The notes beneath the pieces were generated by a model. The model saw only the letters and a program-made list of their open reading frames with translations. It was not told where the DNA came from and searched no databases. The translations under genes and the position numbers were made by a program. Of a stretch of DNA of 64,000 nt, positions 26,018-33,607 are shown one piece after another; the stretch's first letter is position 1, and every line of letters begins with the position of its first letter. The DNA is from Bacteriovorax sp. PP10 (GTDB taxonomy: Bacteria; Bdellovibrionota; Bacteriovoracia; Bacteriovoracales; Bacteriovoracaceae): contig NZ_JAYGJQ010000002.1 in NCBI RefSeq assembly GCF_035013165.1, positions 372,001 to 436,000 of the forward strand. The letters are read 5' to 3'.

Positions 26018-26043
26018 CTGTCTAAAATGTAGACAGATTTTTT
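26018..26043 (+). terminator. Orphan rightward terminator or attenuator
   Basis: CTGTCTA (26018-26024) pairs with TAGACAG (26030-26036) around a 5-base loop and is followed by ATTTTTT. It points rightward in the gap between 25967 and 26224, where no rightward gene ends; it may mark a leader attenuator or the end of a short RNA. No other structure is evident in this 256-base gap. Confidence 0.45.
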
Positions 26044-26223
26044 AGGTCCTGCTCTTGAGGCTTGATAACTATTGATTTTTTCAGATCTTTTATGATGACT
26101 AAATTTGTGTCGTGCTGACAACAGTAGGCCGTAAAAAATTCTCATGAGAGTGAAATCACGCCATTTTGCATTACTTTATAGGAATTAAATAATTAAAAGT
26201 TTTTACCTTAAATTGGACGCTTT

Positions 26224-27819
26224 ATGAAAATGACAAACGCACTTACGACATTCACGCTTTTAACCACATTATGCTTTTCTTCATTAGTTAAATCCGATGA
26301 TGTCGTGGTTCCAGTAGTCGCTAAGCCTTCTATTCTTCAGGAAGGAACTCAAAGAGAATTAACTGCAGGTCAAATTGCAGAATTACTTCCATGGGCAAAG
26401 AACTCAAAAGTTTTTTTAAATGATTTATTGAGTTCTGTTCAAGGCTTAACAAGCGTCGACAAACTAGAGCGCTTTGAAGATGGAATTAAATCAATTGTAG
26501 GAGAGAGTGCTCCGAAAAATTCAGAACTTTTAATGAGATATATTTTAAACCGCGCTCTAGTAGTTAATGATTTATTAAAATCAGAAATGAATGCAGATGA
26601 AGTCGGTACAATTGATACAAAATTAAGAGTGCTTACTTTATCAATCAAAATGGCGATTACTTATTATGATACTGATATGGATACACTTAATAAGAAAACT
26701 ACTGCACCTTTTATTGAGTTTGGAATTCAGTATTTCAATTTTCTATCAGAGTTAAATAAGTCTATTTTTGATGCTTCTGCCAGCTACAATATTCAGAGAA
26801 CTGCTCTTGAATGGCTGCAGTGGGACCTTTACCGTGATTTAAATAATCAGCAGATGGCGTCTCAGATCGTAAAGATTAATAATTCACTTAAAATTTATCC
26901 AGTAAAAAGAATGTCAGATACTCAATATATTAGCGGTATCAGACAAATGAAGCTTCTTAGTCAAAGTCTAGATTTGAATAACTTTTCTACGAAAAAAGTT
27001 TCTTCTAATAATGATTATTCAAGAAACGATTCTGATTCTGATTCTGACTCTAGTTCTAATAACAATTCTCCAAAAGATGGCGCTGCAAACCAAGCTAATT
27101 TAATCTCTCAATGTGGAAGCTCATTTAGTGATGCTGCTTACAGAAGTTCATGCGTTGCCGATGGTATCGCCTATAACTTAGATGTTAAGTTAATTCAGCT
27201 TTGTGGTAATACCCTTAGTACGAACAGCTCAAGGTATGATTGTTTGACGAATATTAGAGGAAAGACAGCAACTATGTACAATGTGAAAGCTTATAAAAAT
27301 TGTGGCTCATCTTTTTCTGATAATGCATACAGGTTAGTATGTATGGAGGCATACAATACTTACTCTATGCCTACAGAAGATATCGCAGCATGTGGTGCAG
27401 ATCTATCAACAAATGATTCTCGATACTCATGTTTAATTGAAGTCGGGAAGCAAAAGAAACAAGGTAATTCAGTAAGGACAATCAATGCATGTGGTTCGGC
27501 CTTGTCAGATAACGCTTATAGGATTTCTTGTATTACTAATGCTGTAACTACTCAAATAACAGATGATGAAATTAGCGTGTGTGGGTCAAGTTTATCAACA
27601 AATGATTCAAGATTAGGTTGTATGTATACTTTAAGTAAGAATAGAAATACTAATTCTAAATCTATAGTTAAGGCATGCGGAAGTGCAATGTCAGATAATG
27701 CCTATCGAAATGCATGTATCGATACTGCGACATCAAAAAATACAAATTCATCAAATATAAATGCATGTGGTGCAATGGGGACGAATGATGCAAGAATGTC
27801 ATGTCTCTATGGTCTTTAA
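26224..27819 (+). CDS. Secreted protein with eight cysteine-pair repeats (paralogue A)
   Basis: The 531-residue protein has a signal peptide (TFTLLTTLCFSSLVKS). Residues 25-255 are helical and closely similar to the neighbouring paralogue at 27897. A Ser/Asp/Asn-rich linker follows (around 260-285). Then come eight repeats of the pattern C-G-x3-S-(D/T)-N-x2-R-x2-C, alternating between an SDNAYR type (such as CGSSFSDNAYRLVC) and a STNDSR type (such as CGADLSTNDSRYSC), each with two cysteines 13 residues apart. These probably form a disulfide-rich extended rod or binding surface. No known family is recognised. The surplus of repeats over the paralogue suggests repeat expansion after duplication. 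Confidence 0.75.
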   Translation: MKMTNALTTFTLLTTLCFSSLVKSDDVVVPVVAKPSILQEGTQRELTAGQIAELLPWAKNSKVFLNDLLSSVQGLTSVDKLERFEDGIKSIVGESAPKNSELLMRYILNRALVVNDLLKSEMNADEVGTIDTKLRVLTLSIKMAITYYDTDMDTLNKKTTAPFIEFGIQYFNFLSELNKSIFDASASYNIQRTALEWLQWDLYRDLNNQQMASQIVKINNSLKIYPVKRMSDTQYISGIRQMKLLSQSLDLNNFSTKKVSSNNDYSRNDSDSDSDSSSNNNSPKDGAANQANLISQCGSSFSDAAYRSSCVADGIAYNLDVKLIQLCGNTLSTNSSRYDCLTNIRGKTATMYNVKAYKNCGSSFSDNAYRLVCMEAYNTYSMPTEDIAACGADLSTNDSRYSCLIEVGKQKKQGNSVRTINACGSALSDNAYRISCITNAVTTQITDDEISVCGSSLSTNDSRLGCMYTLSKNRNTNSKSIVKACGSAMSDNAYRNACIDTATSKNTNSSNINACGAMGTNDARMSCLYGL

Positions 27820-27821
27820 GA

Positions 27822-27890
27822 TTATTTGTTAGCAATTGAATTAATAACATGACCCGCGGCCATGAATCCAAAAATGGCCGTGATATGAGA
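27822..27890 (-). pseudogene. Duplicated 3' end of tcdA (duplication scar)
   Basis: This 69-base stretch matches the last 69 bases of tcdA (29006-29074) with only 4 mismatches and reads, in the same orientation, the same C-terminus (SHITAIFGFMAAGHVINSIA then NK and a stop). It has no start and no upstream domain, so it is a leftover of a tandem duplication that copied the cysteine-repeat gene together with the tail of tcdA. The junction lies at 27890/27891, six bases before the start of paralogue B. Confidence 0.85.
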
Positions 27891-27896
27891 GACATT

Positions 27897-29003
27897 ATGA
27901 AAACGACAAACGCACTTACGACATTCATGCTACTCGCTTCACTTAGCTTCTCTACATTAGTGAAGGCCGAAGATGTAGTGATTCCAGTAATCGCAAAACC
28001 GTCAGTTCTTCAAGAAGGAACTCAAAGAGAGTTAACAGCTAATCAAATTGCGGAATTACTTCCATGGGCTAAAAACTCAAAAGTTTTTTTAAATGAATTA
28101 TTGAATTCTGTTCAAGGATTATCTAGTGTCGACAAACTTGAGCGTTTTGAAGATGGAATTAAGTCAGTTGTAGTAGAGAGTGCTCCAAAAAATTCAGAAC
28201 TTTTAATGAGATATATTTTAAACCGCGCTCTAGTGGTTAATGATTTATTAAAATCAGAAATAAATGCAGATCAGACCGGTGCAGTTGATACAAAGTTAAG
28301 AGTGCTTACTTCATCCATAAAAATGGCAATTGATTATTATGATACTGACATTGAGACCCTTAAGAAGAAGAGCAATGTTCCATTTATTAATTTTGGAATT
28401 CAGTATTTCAATTTTCTATCGGAGTTAAACAAGTCTATTTTTGATGCTTCTGCCAGCTATTATATTCAGAGAACTGCCCTAGAATGGCTACAGTGGGATC
28501 TTTACCGCGATTTAAATAATCAGACGATGGCGCCTCAGATCGTAAAGATTAATAACGCACTTAAAATTTATTCTGTAAAAAAAATGTCAGATGCTCAATA
28601 TATTAATGGCATCAAGCAAATGAAACTTCTTAGTCAAAGTCTATATGAGGATAACTTAGCTACTCAATGTGCAAGTACTTTTAGTAATCCAACATTTAGT
28701 AGTTCATGCGCACGAGAAGGCATTCGTTATAATTTAGATGTTGAGTTGATTCAGATTTGTGGAAATATCTTTAGTACGACAATAGACATTGATAAATGTG
28801 TGACGTCAATAAGAGGAAAAAAAGCTACGTCGTACAATATGACAGTTTATAAAAACTGCGGCTCATTCTTTTCTGCTGATCACTATAAGTTATCATGCAT
28901 CGAAGTTTACAATGTTTATTCTTTGCCTACAAAGAATCTAGTAACATGTGCTGATGAGATGAATTCTGATAGCGAAAGGATTTCATGTCTAACTAATATT
29001 TAA
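27897..29003 (+). CDS. Secreted cysteine-repeat protein (paralogue B)
   Basis: About 368 residues from the ATG at 27897. That codon aligns with the paralogue A start; the upstream ATG at 27849 lies in the duplicated tcdA tail. The signal peptide and the helical domain (25-255) are highly similar to paralogue A. The C-terminus has only four degenerate cysteine repeats (CASTFSNPTFSSSC, CGNIFSTTIDIDKC, CGSFFSADHYKLSC, CADEMNSDSERISC) and lacks the Ser/Asp linker. Its stop lies 2 bases from the tcdA stop (convergent). The short 77-base upstream gap suggests that it relies on the paralogue A promoter. Confidence 0.75.
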   Translation: MKTTNALTTFMLLASLSFSTLVKAEDVVIPVIAKPSVLQEGTQRELTANQIAELLPWAKNSKVFLNELLNSVQGLSSVDKLERFEDGIKSVVVESAPKNSELLMRYILNRALVVNDLLKSEINADQTGAVDTKLRVLTSSIKMAIDYYDTDIETLKKKSNVPFINFGIQYFNFLSELNKSIFDASASYYIQRTALEWLQWDLYRDLNNQTMAPQIVKINNALKIYSVKKMSDAQYINGIKQMKLLSQSLYEDNLATQCASTFSNPTFSSSCAREGIRYNLDVELIQICGNIFSTTIDIDKCVTSIRGKKATSYNMTVYKNCGSFFSADHYKLSCIEVYNVYSLPTKNLVTCADEMNSDSERISCLTNI

Positions 29004-29005
29004 GT

Positions 29006-29815
29006 TTATTTTTTGGCAATTGAATTAATAACGTGACCCGCGGCCATAAATCCAAAAATGGCCGTGATATGAGAAACAGAACCCATACCAGTTTCGCAGT
29101 CCAACTTCAGGTTAGTTTCTGAATCAGGGATCGCACAAGTCCCACCATCCGCAGTCGGATAAACCTGCTCTTCAGAAGAATACACACAAGTAATCCCAAA
29201 TCTTTGTTTCTTTTGCGAAGTTGTTTTAGCAGCACTTGGAAATCCAAACTCTCGACGAAGCTTTTTTCTTAATCTAAAAAGAAGTGAATCGTTTTCACTT
29301 AATCCTAAATCTGCCACTCTTATTAATGTCGAATCAATCTTACCAGCACACCCACCAGTGATTAAAACCGGAAGGTTTCTATCCTTGCAAGAGGCCACAA
29401 GTAGAGCTTTATTTTGAAGGCTATCGATAGCATCGATAACGTAGTCATAGTGATTATCTAAAATGGCCGCTGCCGTTCTATCAGTGAAGAAGTCTTCAAT
29501 AGCATGAACCTGGCATTGAGGATTAATCGCAAGAATGCGATCTCTCATAGCGTGGATCTTCATCTTTCCATAAAGCCCAGTCATCGCCGGAAGCTGACGG
29601 TTGGTATTGGTAATACAAATATCATCCAGATCCACCAATGTGATGGCCCCAACTCCAGAGCGGGCAAGGGACTCAGCAACCCATGAGCCTACACCACCAA
29701 GACCTACAACCAGGACGCGCGCTTTCAGGAGGTTTTTTAACCCCTGTACGCCGTAAAGCCTGGCAATCCCGCCGAAGCGCTGTTGGTAGTCTTCGCTATT
29801 AAATTCATTGATCAT
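29006..29815 (-). CDS. tcdA: tRNA threonylcarbamoyladenosine dehydratase
   Basis: The 269-residue ThiF/MoeB/E1-like ATPase cyclises the t6A base at position 37 of tRNAs to ct6A. Evidence: an early RFGGIARLYG, the nucleotide-binding VLVVGLGGVGSWVAESLARSG (about 33-53), LVDLDDICITNTNRQ with the Asp-Asn pair, VIDAIDS, and a C-terminal GFMAAGHVINSIA helix. There is no CxxC zinc pair of the ThiF/MoeB type, which fits TcdA (CsdL). Its 3' end was copied into the adjacent repeat-gene cluster. Confidence 0.9.
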   Translation of the reverse strand: MINEFNSEDYQQRFGGIARLYGVQGLKNLLKARVLVVGLGGVGSWVAESLARSGVGAITLVDLDDICITNTNRQLPAMTGLYGKMKIHAMRDRILAINPQCQVHAIEDFFTDRTAAAILDNHYDYVIDAIDSLQNKALLVASCKDRNLPVLITGGCAGKIDSTLIRVADLGLSENDSLLFRLRKKLRREFGFPSAAKTTSQKKQRFGITCVYSSEEQVYPTADGGTCAIPDSETNLKLDCETGMGSVSHITAIFGFMAAGHVINSIAKK

Positions 29816-29951
29816 ATAAACTCAATATAGCCACTTTAGAGCGCTTTAGGAATAGCACAGTACCTAAACAACTATAAAAATTACAAGGGGACTATTAAGG
29901 ACGGTCGGATAATCTATACTCAACTATCACTTACACGAACTTGAGGATTTT

Positions 29952-30248
29952 ATGGCATTAGCAAAGTTTAAAATTGTTTCTCCAAAAGACGGGCAATCAG
30001 TAGATAACATCTTTGAAACCCTGCTTATTAACACAGATCATATCGTAAGCTTAAAGCCGATTCGTATGGTTGTTGATGAGAAGCTTGTTTTAGGTTTCTG
30101 GATCAGAACAACTAACGGAAAAAAATACCGTGCAGTAGATATCCCATCAAGCTTAAAGGCTACTCTTGGCGAAGATGAAGATCATGGATCAACGACAGTG
30201 CTGAATGTATTAAGTGACGATCCGTCTCAGCATGAACTTTTGAACTAA
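29952..30248 (+). CDS. Small conserved-looking cytosolic protein
   Basis: 98 residues with an acidic C-terminus (LGEDEDHGSTTVLNVLSDDP). The first 60 residues look like a small beta-barrel or SH3-like fold (FKIVSPKDGQSVDNIFETLL, then HIVSLKPIRMVV), but no family is recognised. A TATACT box at about 29917 and a TTGAGGAT ribosome site precede the ATG. Its last 89 bases overlap the 3' end of coaX on the other strand, and its terminator falls inside coaX. Confidence 0.6.
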   Translation: MALAKFKIVSPKDGQSVDNIFETLLINTDHIVSLKPIRMVVDEKLVLGFWIRTTNGKKYRAVDIPSSLKATLGEDEDHGSTTVLNVLSDDPSQHELLN

Positions 30249-30846
30249 TTAATTTTTTAATTTCATTCGCATCGCCCCCGGTGAAAACTATTTTATCGGG
30301 GGCGATTTTCGTTATGACCTCTTCAACACAAGCTTTCAAATACAATTCAGTGGCCTTTAGAATCGCTTCATTCGTCGTGTGAGGAAGGTCTGCATTTCCT
30401 TTGAACAATAAATCTTTTGATAGTGTGGGAAGTTGAGCGCTCTCTGTATAGATTTTTAGAAAACGGCTGATTCCGGGAAAGATATAACCACCCTGGAAAC
30501 CATCTTCAGTAATAAAGTCTGTTTTTAAAAAAGTTCCGGCATCAATGAGTAAAACTCTTTCACCCTTTTTTAGTTTCTTGAAAACTCCATAACTGGCAAT
30601 CAGGCGGTCTTCACCTAATGTCTCAGCGTAGTTAACTTTCATATCAAAGAAATGAGTTGGTGTGCGCTTCGTTTTCAAATCAAAACTAGGTTGAATCGAA
30701 AGTTTTGGGCCTACGCTGGCAATGAGAACAAAGTCACCCGGAGTAGGCGAGTATTGATCAAGAGGGACGACACTTTGAAGAACTCCTTCCGTGAAGAATC
30801 CAACATGTGGGTTCGTGTTGCCGTTGTCTATAGTTACTAATCTCAT
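30160..30846 (-). CDS. coaX: Type III pantothenate kinase
   Basis: 228 residues. The enzyme phosphorylates pantothenate with ATP, the first committed step to CoA. Evidence: the phosphate-binding DNGNTNPHVG at the N-terminus, GEDRLIASYGVF, LLIDAGTFLKTDFI with the catalytic-type Asp, GGYIFPGISRFL, and the C-terminal VFTGGDANEIKKL followed by HSALSLIHDL. It is slightly short for the family (about 255). Its ATG overlaps the panB stop (ATGA), so it is translationally coupled. The last 89 bases overlap the convergent gene, but the family-like C-terminal motif shows that the overlap is genuine coding sequence. Confidence 0.87.
   Translation of the reverse strand: MRLVTIDNGNTNPHVGFFTEGVLQSVVPLDQYSPTPGDFVLIASVGPKLSIQPSFDLKTKRTPTHFFDMKVNYAETLGEDRLIASYGVFKKLKKGERVLLIDAGTFLKTDFITEDGFQGGYIFPGISRFLKIYTESAQLPTLSKDLLFKGNADLPHTTNEAILKATELYLKACVEEVITKIAPDKIVFTGGDANEIKKLISSKVHAETDRHLIHSALSLIHDLHLRQE
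30271..30309 (+). terminator. Intrinsic terminator embedded in the coaX coding region
   Basis: ATCGCCCCCG (30271-30280) pairs with CGGGGGCGAT (30297-30306), with an inner AAAA/TTTT pairing in the loop, and is followed by TTTTCG. It is 22 bases beyond the stop of the rightward 98-residue gene, so it should end that transcript, yet on the other strand the same bases encode part of CoaX around the FTGGDAN motif. Confidence 0.65.
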
Positions 30847-31601
30847 TTTAAATAGTCTTCAATTAATTTTTTCTTAATCTCGTAAAGGTTGCCGATCGGC
30901 TTACAGAATTTTGGTGGATCTTTTTTACCATTGTGAAGAAGATCGTTAATAACCAAAACTTGTCCGTCAGTATGTTGACCAGATCCAATTCCGATTGTTG
31001 GAATCTTTAGAGCTTTGGTAATTTCTTTTGATAAGTTTTCTTCAACAAATTCTAAGACGATTGAAAAGCATCCTGCAGCTTCAAGGGCCAGAGCTTCCTT
31101 CATCAATTTATTTTTTGAAGCTTCATCTTTTCCGTGAGTGTAGTATCCACCTTGCTCATGAACTGATTGTGGAGTTAATCCAATGTGACCCATAACCGGA
31201 ATTCCGATTTGAGTTAGTCTTTCAATAAGCTTGCATTCGTGTGGATAAGCACCTTCAAGCTTTAAAGCTTCAACACCTGATTGTTGGAAAAGTTTAATTC
31301 CGTTTTCTAATCCTGATTCAACTGTCGCGTATGTTCCAAATGGAAGATCAGCAATGACGAATTTATCAGGGGCACCTTTTTTTACGGCCTTTGAAAAGAT
31401 TGTCATCATTTCAAGACTCACTTTTATCGTGTGATCCATTCCTAAAACAACGTTACCAACACTATCACCGATAAGAACTAAATCCAGTTCAGTCTCGTTA
31501 TATAATTGTGCCATTTGGAAATCGTAGCAAGTTAACATCTGAAGAGTTCTTCCAGCTGTTTCTTTTTTGAAGGCGCGAATTTTTCTTGTATCTAATTTCA
31601 T
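30843..31601 (-). CDS. panB: 3-methyl-2-oxobutanoate hydroxymethyltransferase
   Basis: 252 residues. The enzyme adds a hydroxymethyl group from methylene-tetrahydrofolate to 2-oxoisovalerate, giving ketopantoate. Motifs: LTCYDFQMAQL, VLIGDSVGNVVLGMDHT (metal Asp in GDS), IADLPFGTY, LEGAYPHE, VMGHIGLTPQSVHEQGGY and IPTIGIGSG. It lies in the middle of a three-gene operon: the KARI-like gene precedes it by 10 bases and coaX follows with a 4-base overlap. The operon thus supplies pantothenate precursors and the first CoA step. Confidence 0.95.
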   Translation of the reverse strand: MKLDTRKIRAFKKETAGRTLQMLTCYDFQMAQLYNETELDLVLIGDSVGNVVLGMDHTIKVSLEMMTIFSKAVKKGAPDKFVIADLPFGTYATVESGLENGIKLFQQSGVEALKLEGAYPHECKLIERLTQIGIPVMGHIGLTPQSVHEQGGYYTHGKDEASKNKLMKEALALEAAGCFSIVLEFVEENLSKEITKALKIPTIGIGSGQHTDGQVLVINDLLHNGKKDPPKFCKPIGNLYEIKKKLIEDYLK

Positions 31602-31611
31602 ATTGGTCTCA

Positions 31612-32538
31612 CTAATTAATTAAATCTGCTTTTAATCTTTTGAAAACTTCAGACAGTTCTTCTTTACTCCATTCAAGGGAGATTTGTTTTCTTAAGGCAT
31701 CAGCATCCATTTCAACTTCTTTATAAAAAGTTTTATCGTTGATATCTTTCATTAAAGTTTCTAGAGAAGCATCGAACTCTTTTCCTAAAAGCAGGTCGCG
31801 ACCTTTGATGGCCCCGATTAAAGCGTTAGGAGAAATCAGGTTAAAAAAAGCTTCAGGGCCTAAAGTCACAATGGCCTGAGAGATGGATTTCAATTCAAGA
31901 AAGCATTCCATGAAGGCCACTTCCTGAGAGATTCCATTTTTTCTTAACATATTAAAAGATTTCAAAGCAACGTAGGGAAGGATTGAACATAAAAAAGACT
32001 GCTCAGAAAAAAGGTCAGCTTTGGTTTCTTCATCAAAATGGCTTTTGTATAAAGCAGTGAAGCCAGCGTTCTTTGAGATCGCTCTCAATTCTTTTTCAGC
32101 TTTTTCAGTTGGAGCATAATAAGCAGCTCCGATTTTTCCATGAATTTCGTATTGGTATCGTACTTCACTGGCGATTGCTTTTGGAGCAAGTAGTGAGTGA
32201 ACAAGTCCCGGATAAGTTTTTGTCAGATCGAATTTAGATAAACTAAATCCGTGAGCATAAACTAAATGCGCGCCAGGTTTAATGAATGAAATATTTTTTT
32301 CTAAGAAAGTTGAATGCTGATCGTCTGGGATAAGCATGACAAGAGTGTCAGATTGTTTCAAGGCATCAGTCTCTAAATCGATAACAGTAAAGCCCATCTT
32401 GTCTGCAAGTGCGCGTGATTTGCTTTCTTTTTTTAAAGCAATTTTAATGTCTTGCTTTGAGTCTTTAAGATTTAGTGCCCAGGCCTTTGCCTGAGAGCCA
32501 AAACCGATAATTGTTAGGGGAGAATTCACTGACTCCAT
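31612..32538 (-). CDS. Ketol-acid reductoisomerase-like enzyme, candidate ketopantoate reductase
   Basis: The 308-residue protein resembles IlvC: the N-terminal NADPH site reads IGFGSQAKAWALNLKDS, the mid segment has LLAPKAIASEVR, and the metal site reads ETKADLFSEQSFLCS, retaining the Asp and Glu of the family's KADLxGEQ motif. It is shorter than class I IlvC (about 330). It sits directly upstream of panB and coaX with no ilvB, ilvH or ilvD nearby. Because IlvC enzymes can also reduce ketopantoate and no panE is seen here, I propose that it supplies pantoate. The alternative is a true branched-chain reductoisomerase. Confidence 0.75.
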   Translation of the reverse strand: MESVNSPLTIIGFGSQAKAWALNLKDSKQDIKIALKKESKSRALADKMGFTVIDLETDALKQSDTLVMLIPDDQHSTFLEKNISFIKPGAHLVYAHGFSLSKFDLTKTYPGLVHSLLAPKAIASEVRYQYEIHGKIGAAYYAPTEKAEKELRAISKNAGFTALYKSHFDEETKADLFSEQSFLCSILPYVALKSFNMLRKNGISQEVAFMECFLELKSISQAIVTLGPEAFFNLISPNALIGAIKGRDLLLGKEFDASLETLMKDINDKTFYKEVEMDADALRKQISLEWSKEELSEVFKRLKADLIN

Positions 32539-32606
32539 TAACTATTCCTTTGTCATTTCTTTGCTGTTAAAGCTACACTCTTAGAAAGAAAGAGGCTAGC
32601 ATTTCA

Positions 32607-33371
32607 TTGAAAATAATATCGCTTGATTCCACTGACATTTACCAGTCAAATTCGTTGAACAAAGGTGTGCAAACTTTTACATCATTGATGTCAGATAAAG
32701 CGCAATTTGTTTTTTTGAAAGAGCACCTTGAGCGCTTGCTCAAAGGGGCCGATTATCTGTTTCCTAAGTCAAAATGGTTAGATAAGACTCTGGAAATCAC
32801 TGAGTTCTTAAAGCAGGAATTTGTCCCGTCACATTATTTTCGATTGGCGATAACTGAAGAAACTCTTTTATTCTCTAAAAAACCGCATGCGCCAAAAGAA
32901 CCCTTTGTTGCTCTGGGAAATGCCCAATCGCCAAAAGTTACTTCGATTATCCCAAGCTTTATCAAGTCTCCCAATTATCTTTTGGCGGAACTTGAATTGA
33001 TTGAGGCAAAAAAACGTAAGTGCGATGATGTGATTTTCTTTGATCAATTAGGGAATGCCACAGAGGCCAGCACGTCAAATATCTTTGCAGTGGTTGATCA
33101 TAAAACAATCCTTACTCCCAAACTTTCTTCGATGGTGCTTGATGGAGTGACCAGAAGAAAATTGATCGAATATTTAAAAGCAGCTCAGTTTACTTTAATT
33201 GAGTCGGATATTTCAAAAAGTGAACTTGAAAGCTCTCAGGAAATTTGGTTAACTAATGCAATACAAGGCATTCGTTTAGTCGATCGTTATGAGAAGCTGA
33301 ACATGTTTAAGGAAAAAACTATTTACCAATCGGTATGTTTGGAGTTCGGCCGATACGGGGAGAAATTTTAA
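32607..33371 (+). CDS. Class IV pyridoxal-phosphate aminotransferase or lyase
   Basis: 254 residues. The fold-type IV pattern is clear: the PLP lysine in FIKSPNYLLAELE (about 130), FFDQLGNATEASTSNIFAV with the Glu and the Ser-Asn pair (about 155-173), and LDGVTRRKL later. The family includes 4-amino-4-deoxychorismate lyase (PabC), branched-chain and D-amino acid aminotransferases. The short N-terminus and length fit PabC-like proteins, but the substrate cannot be told by eye. The start is TTG at 32607; an ATT at 32601 lies at a better distance (5 bases) from AGAGG, so the true start is uncertain. Confidence 0.75.
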   Translation: MKIISLDSTDIYQSNSLNKGVQTFTSLMSDKAQFVFLKEHLERLLKGADYLFPKSKWLDKTLEITEFLKQEFVPSHYFRLAITEETLLFSKKPHAPKEPFVALGNAQSPKVTSIIPSFIKSPNYLLAELELIEAKKRKCDDVIFFDQLGNATEASTSNIFAVVDHKTILTPKLSSMVLDGVTRRKLIEYLKAAQFTLIESDISKSELESSQEIWLTNAIQGIRLVDRYEKLNMFKEKTIYQSVCLEFGRYGEKF

Positions 33372-33373
33372 TT

Positions 33374-33607
33374 ATGAATAAAAAATTAACAGTTAAGTGT
33401 CCTCAGTGTGCTACGGAATTTAGTTATTACGAATCAGAGTTCAGACCATTTTGTACTGAGCGCTGTCAGCAGATTGATCTTGGTCATTGGTTTCAGGAAT
33501 CGTACACAGTTCCGGATAAGGGGCATAATCCTCAGGAAGAAGTAGAAAACGAAAGTAAACAAACGGAAATGGATGACGAAGAACATAATGAAAGCGACTA
33601 CCACTAA
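33374..33607 (+). CDS. yacG: DNA gyrase inhibitor YacG-like zinc protein
   Basis: 77 residues starting at the ATG at 33374; an upstream in-frame ATG at 33335 lies inside the preceding gene. The four zinc cysteines appear as CPQC near residue 9 and CTERCQQIDLGHWF near residue 30, the YacG signature with the DLGxW stretch that contacts gyrase B. YacG inhibits DNA gyrase. A highly acidic tail follows and overlaps the start of the next gene. Confidence 0.85.
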   Translation: MNKKLTVKCPQCATEFSYYESEFRPFCTERCQQIDLGHWFQESYTVPDKGHNPQEEVENESKQTEMDDEEHNESDYH

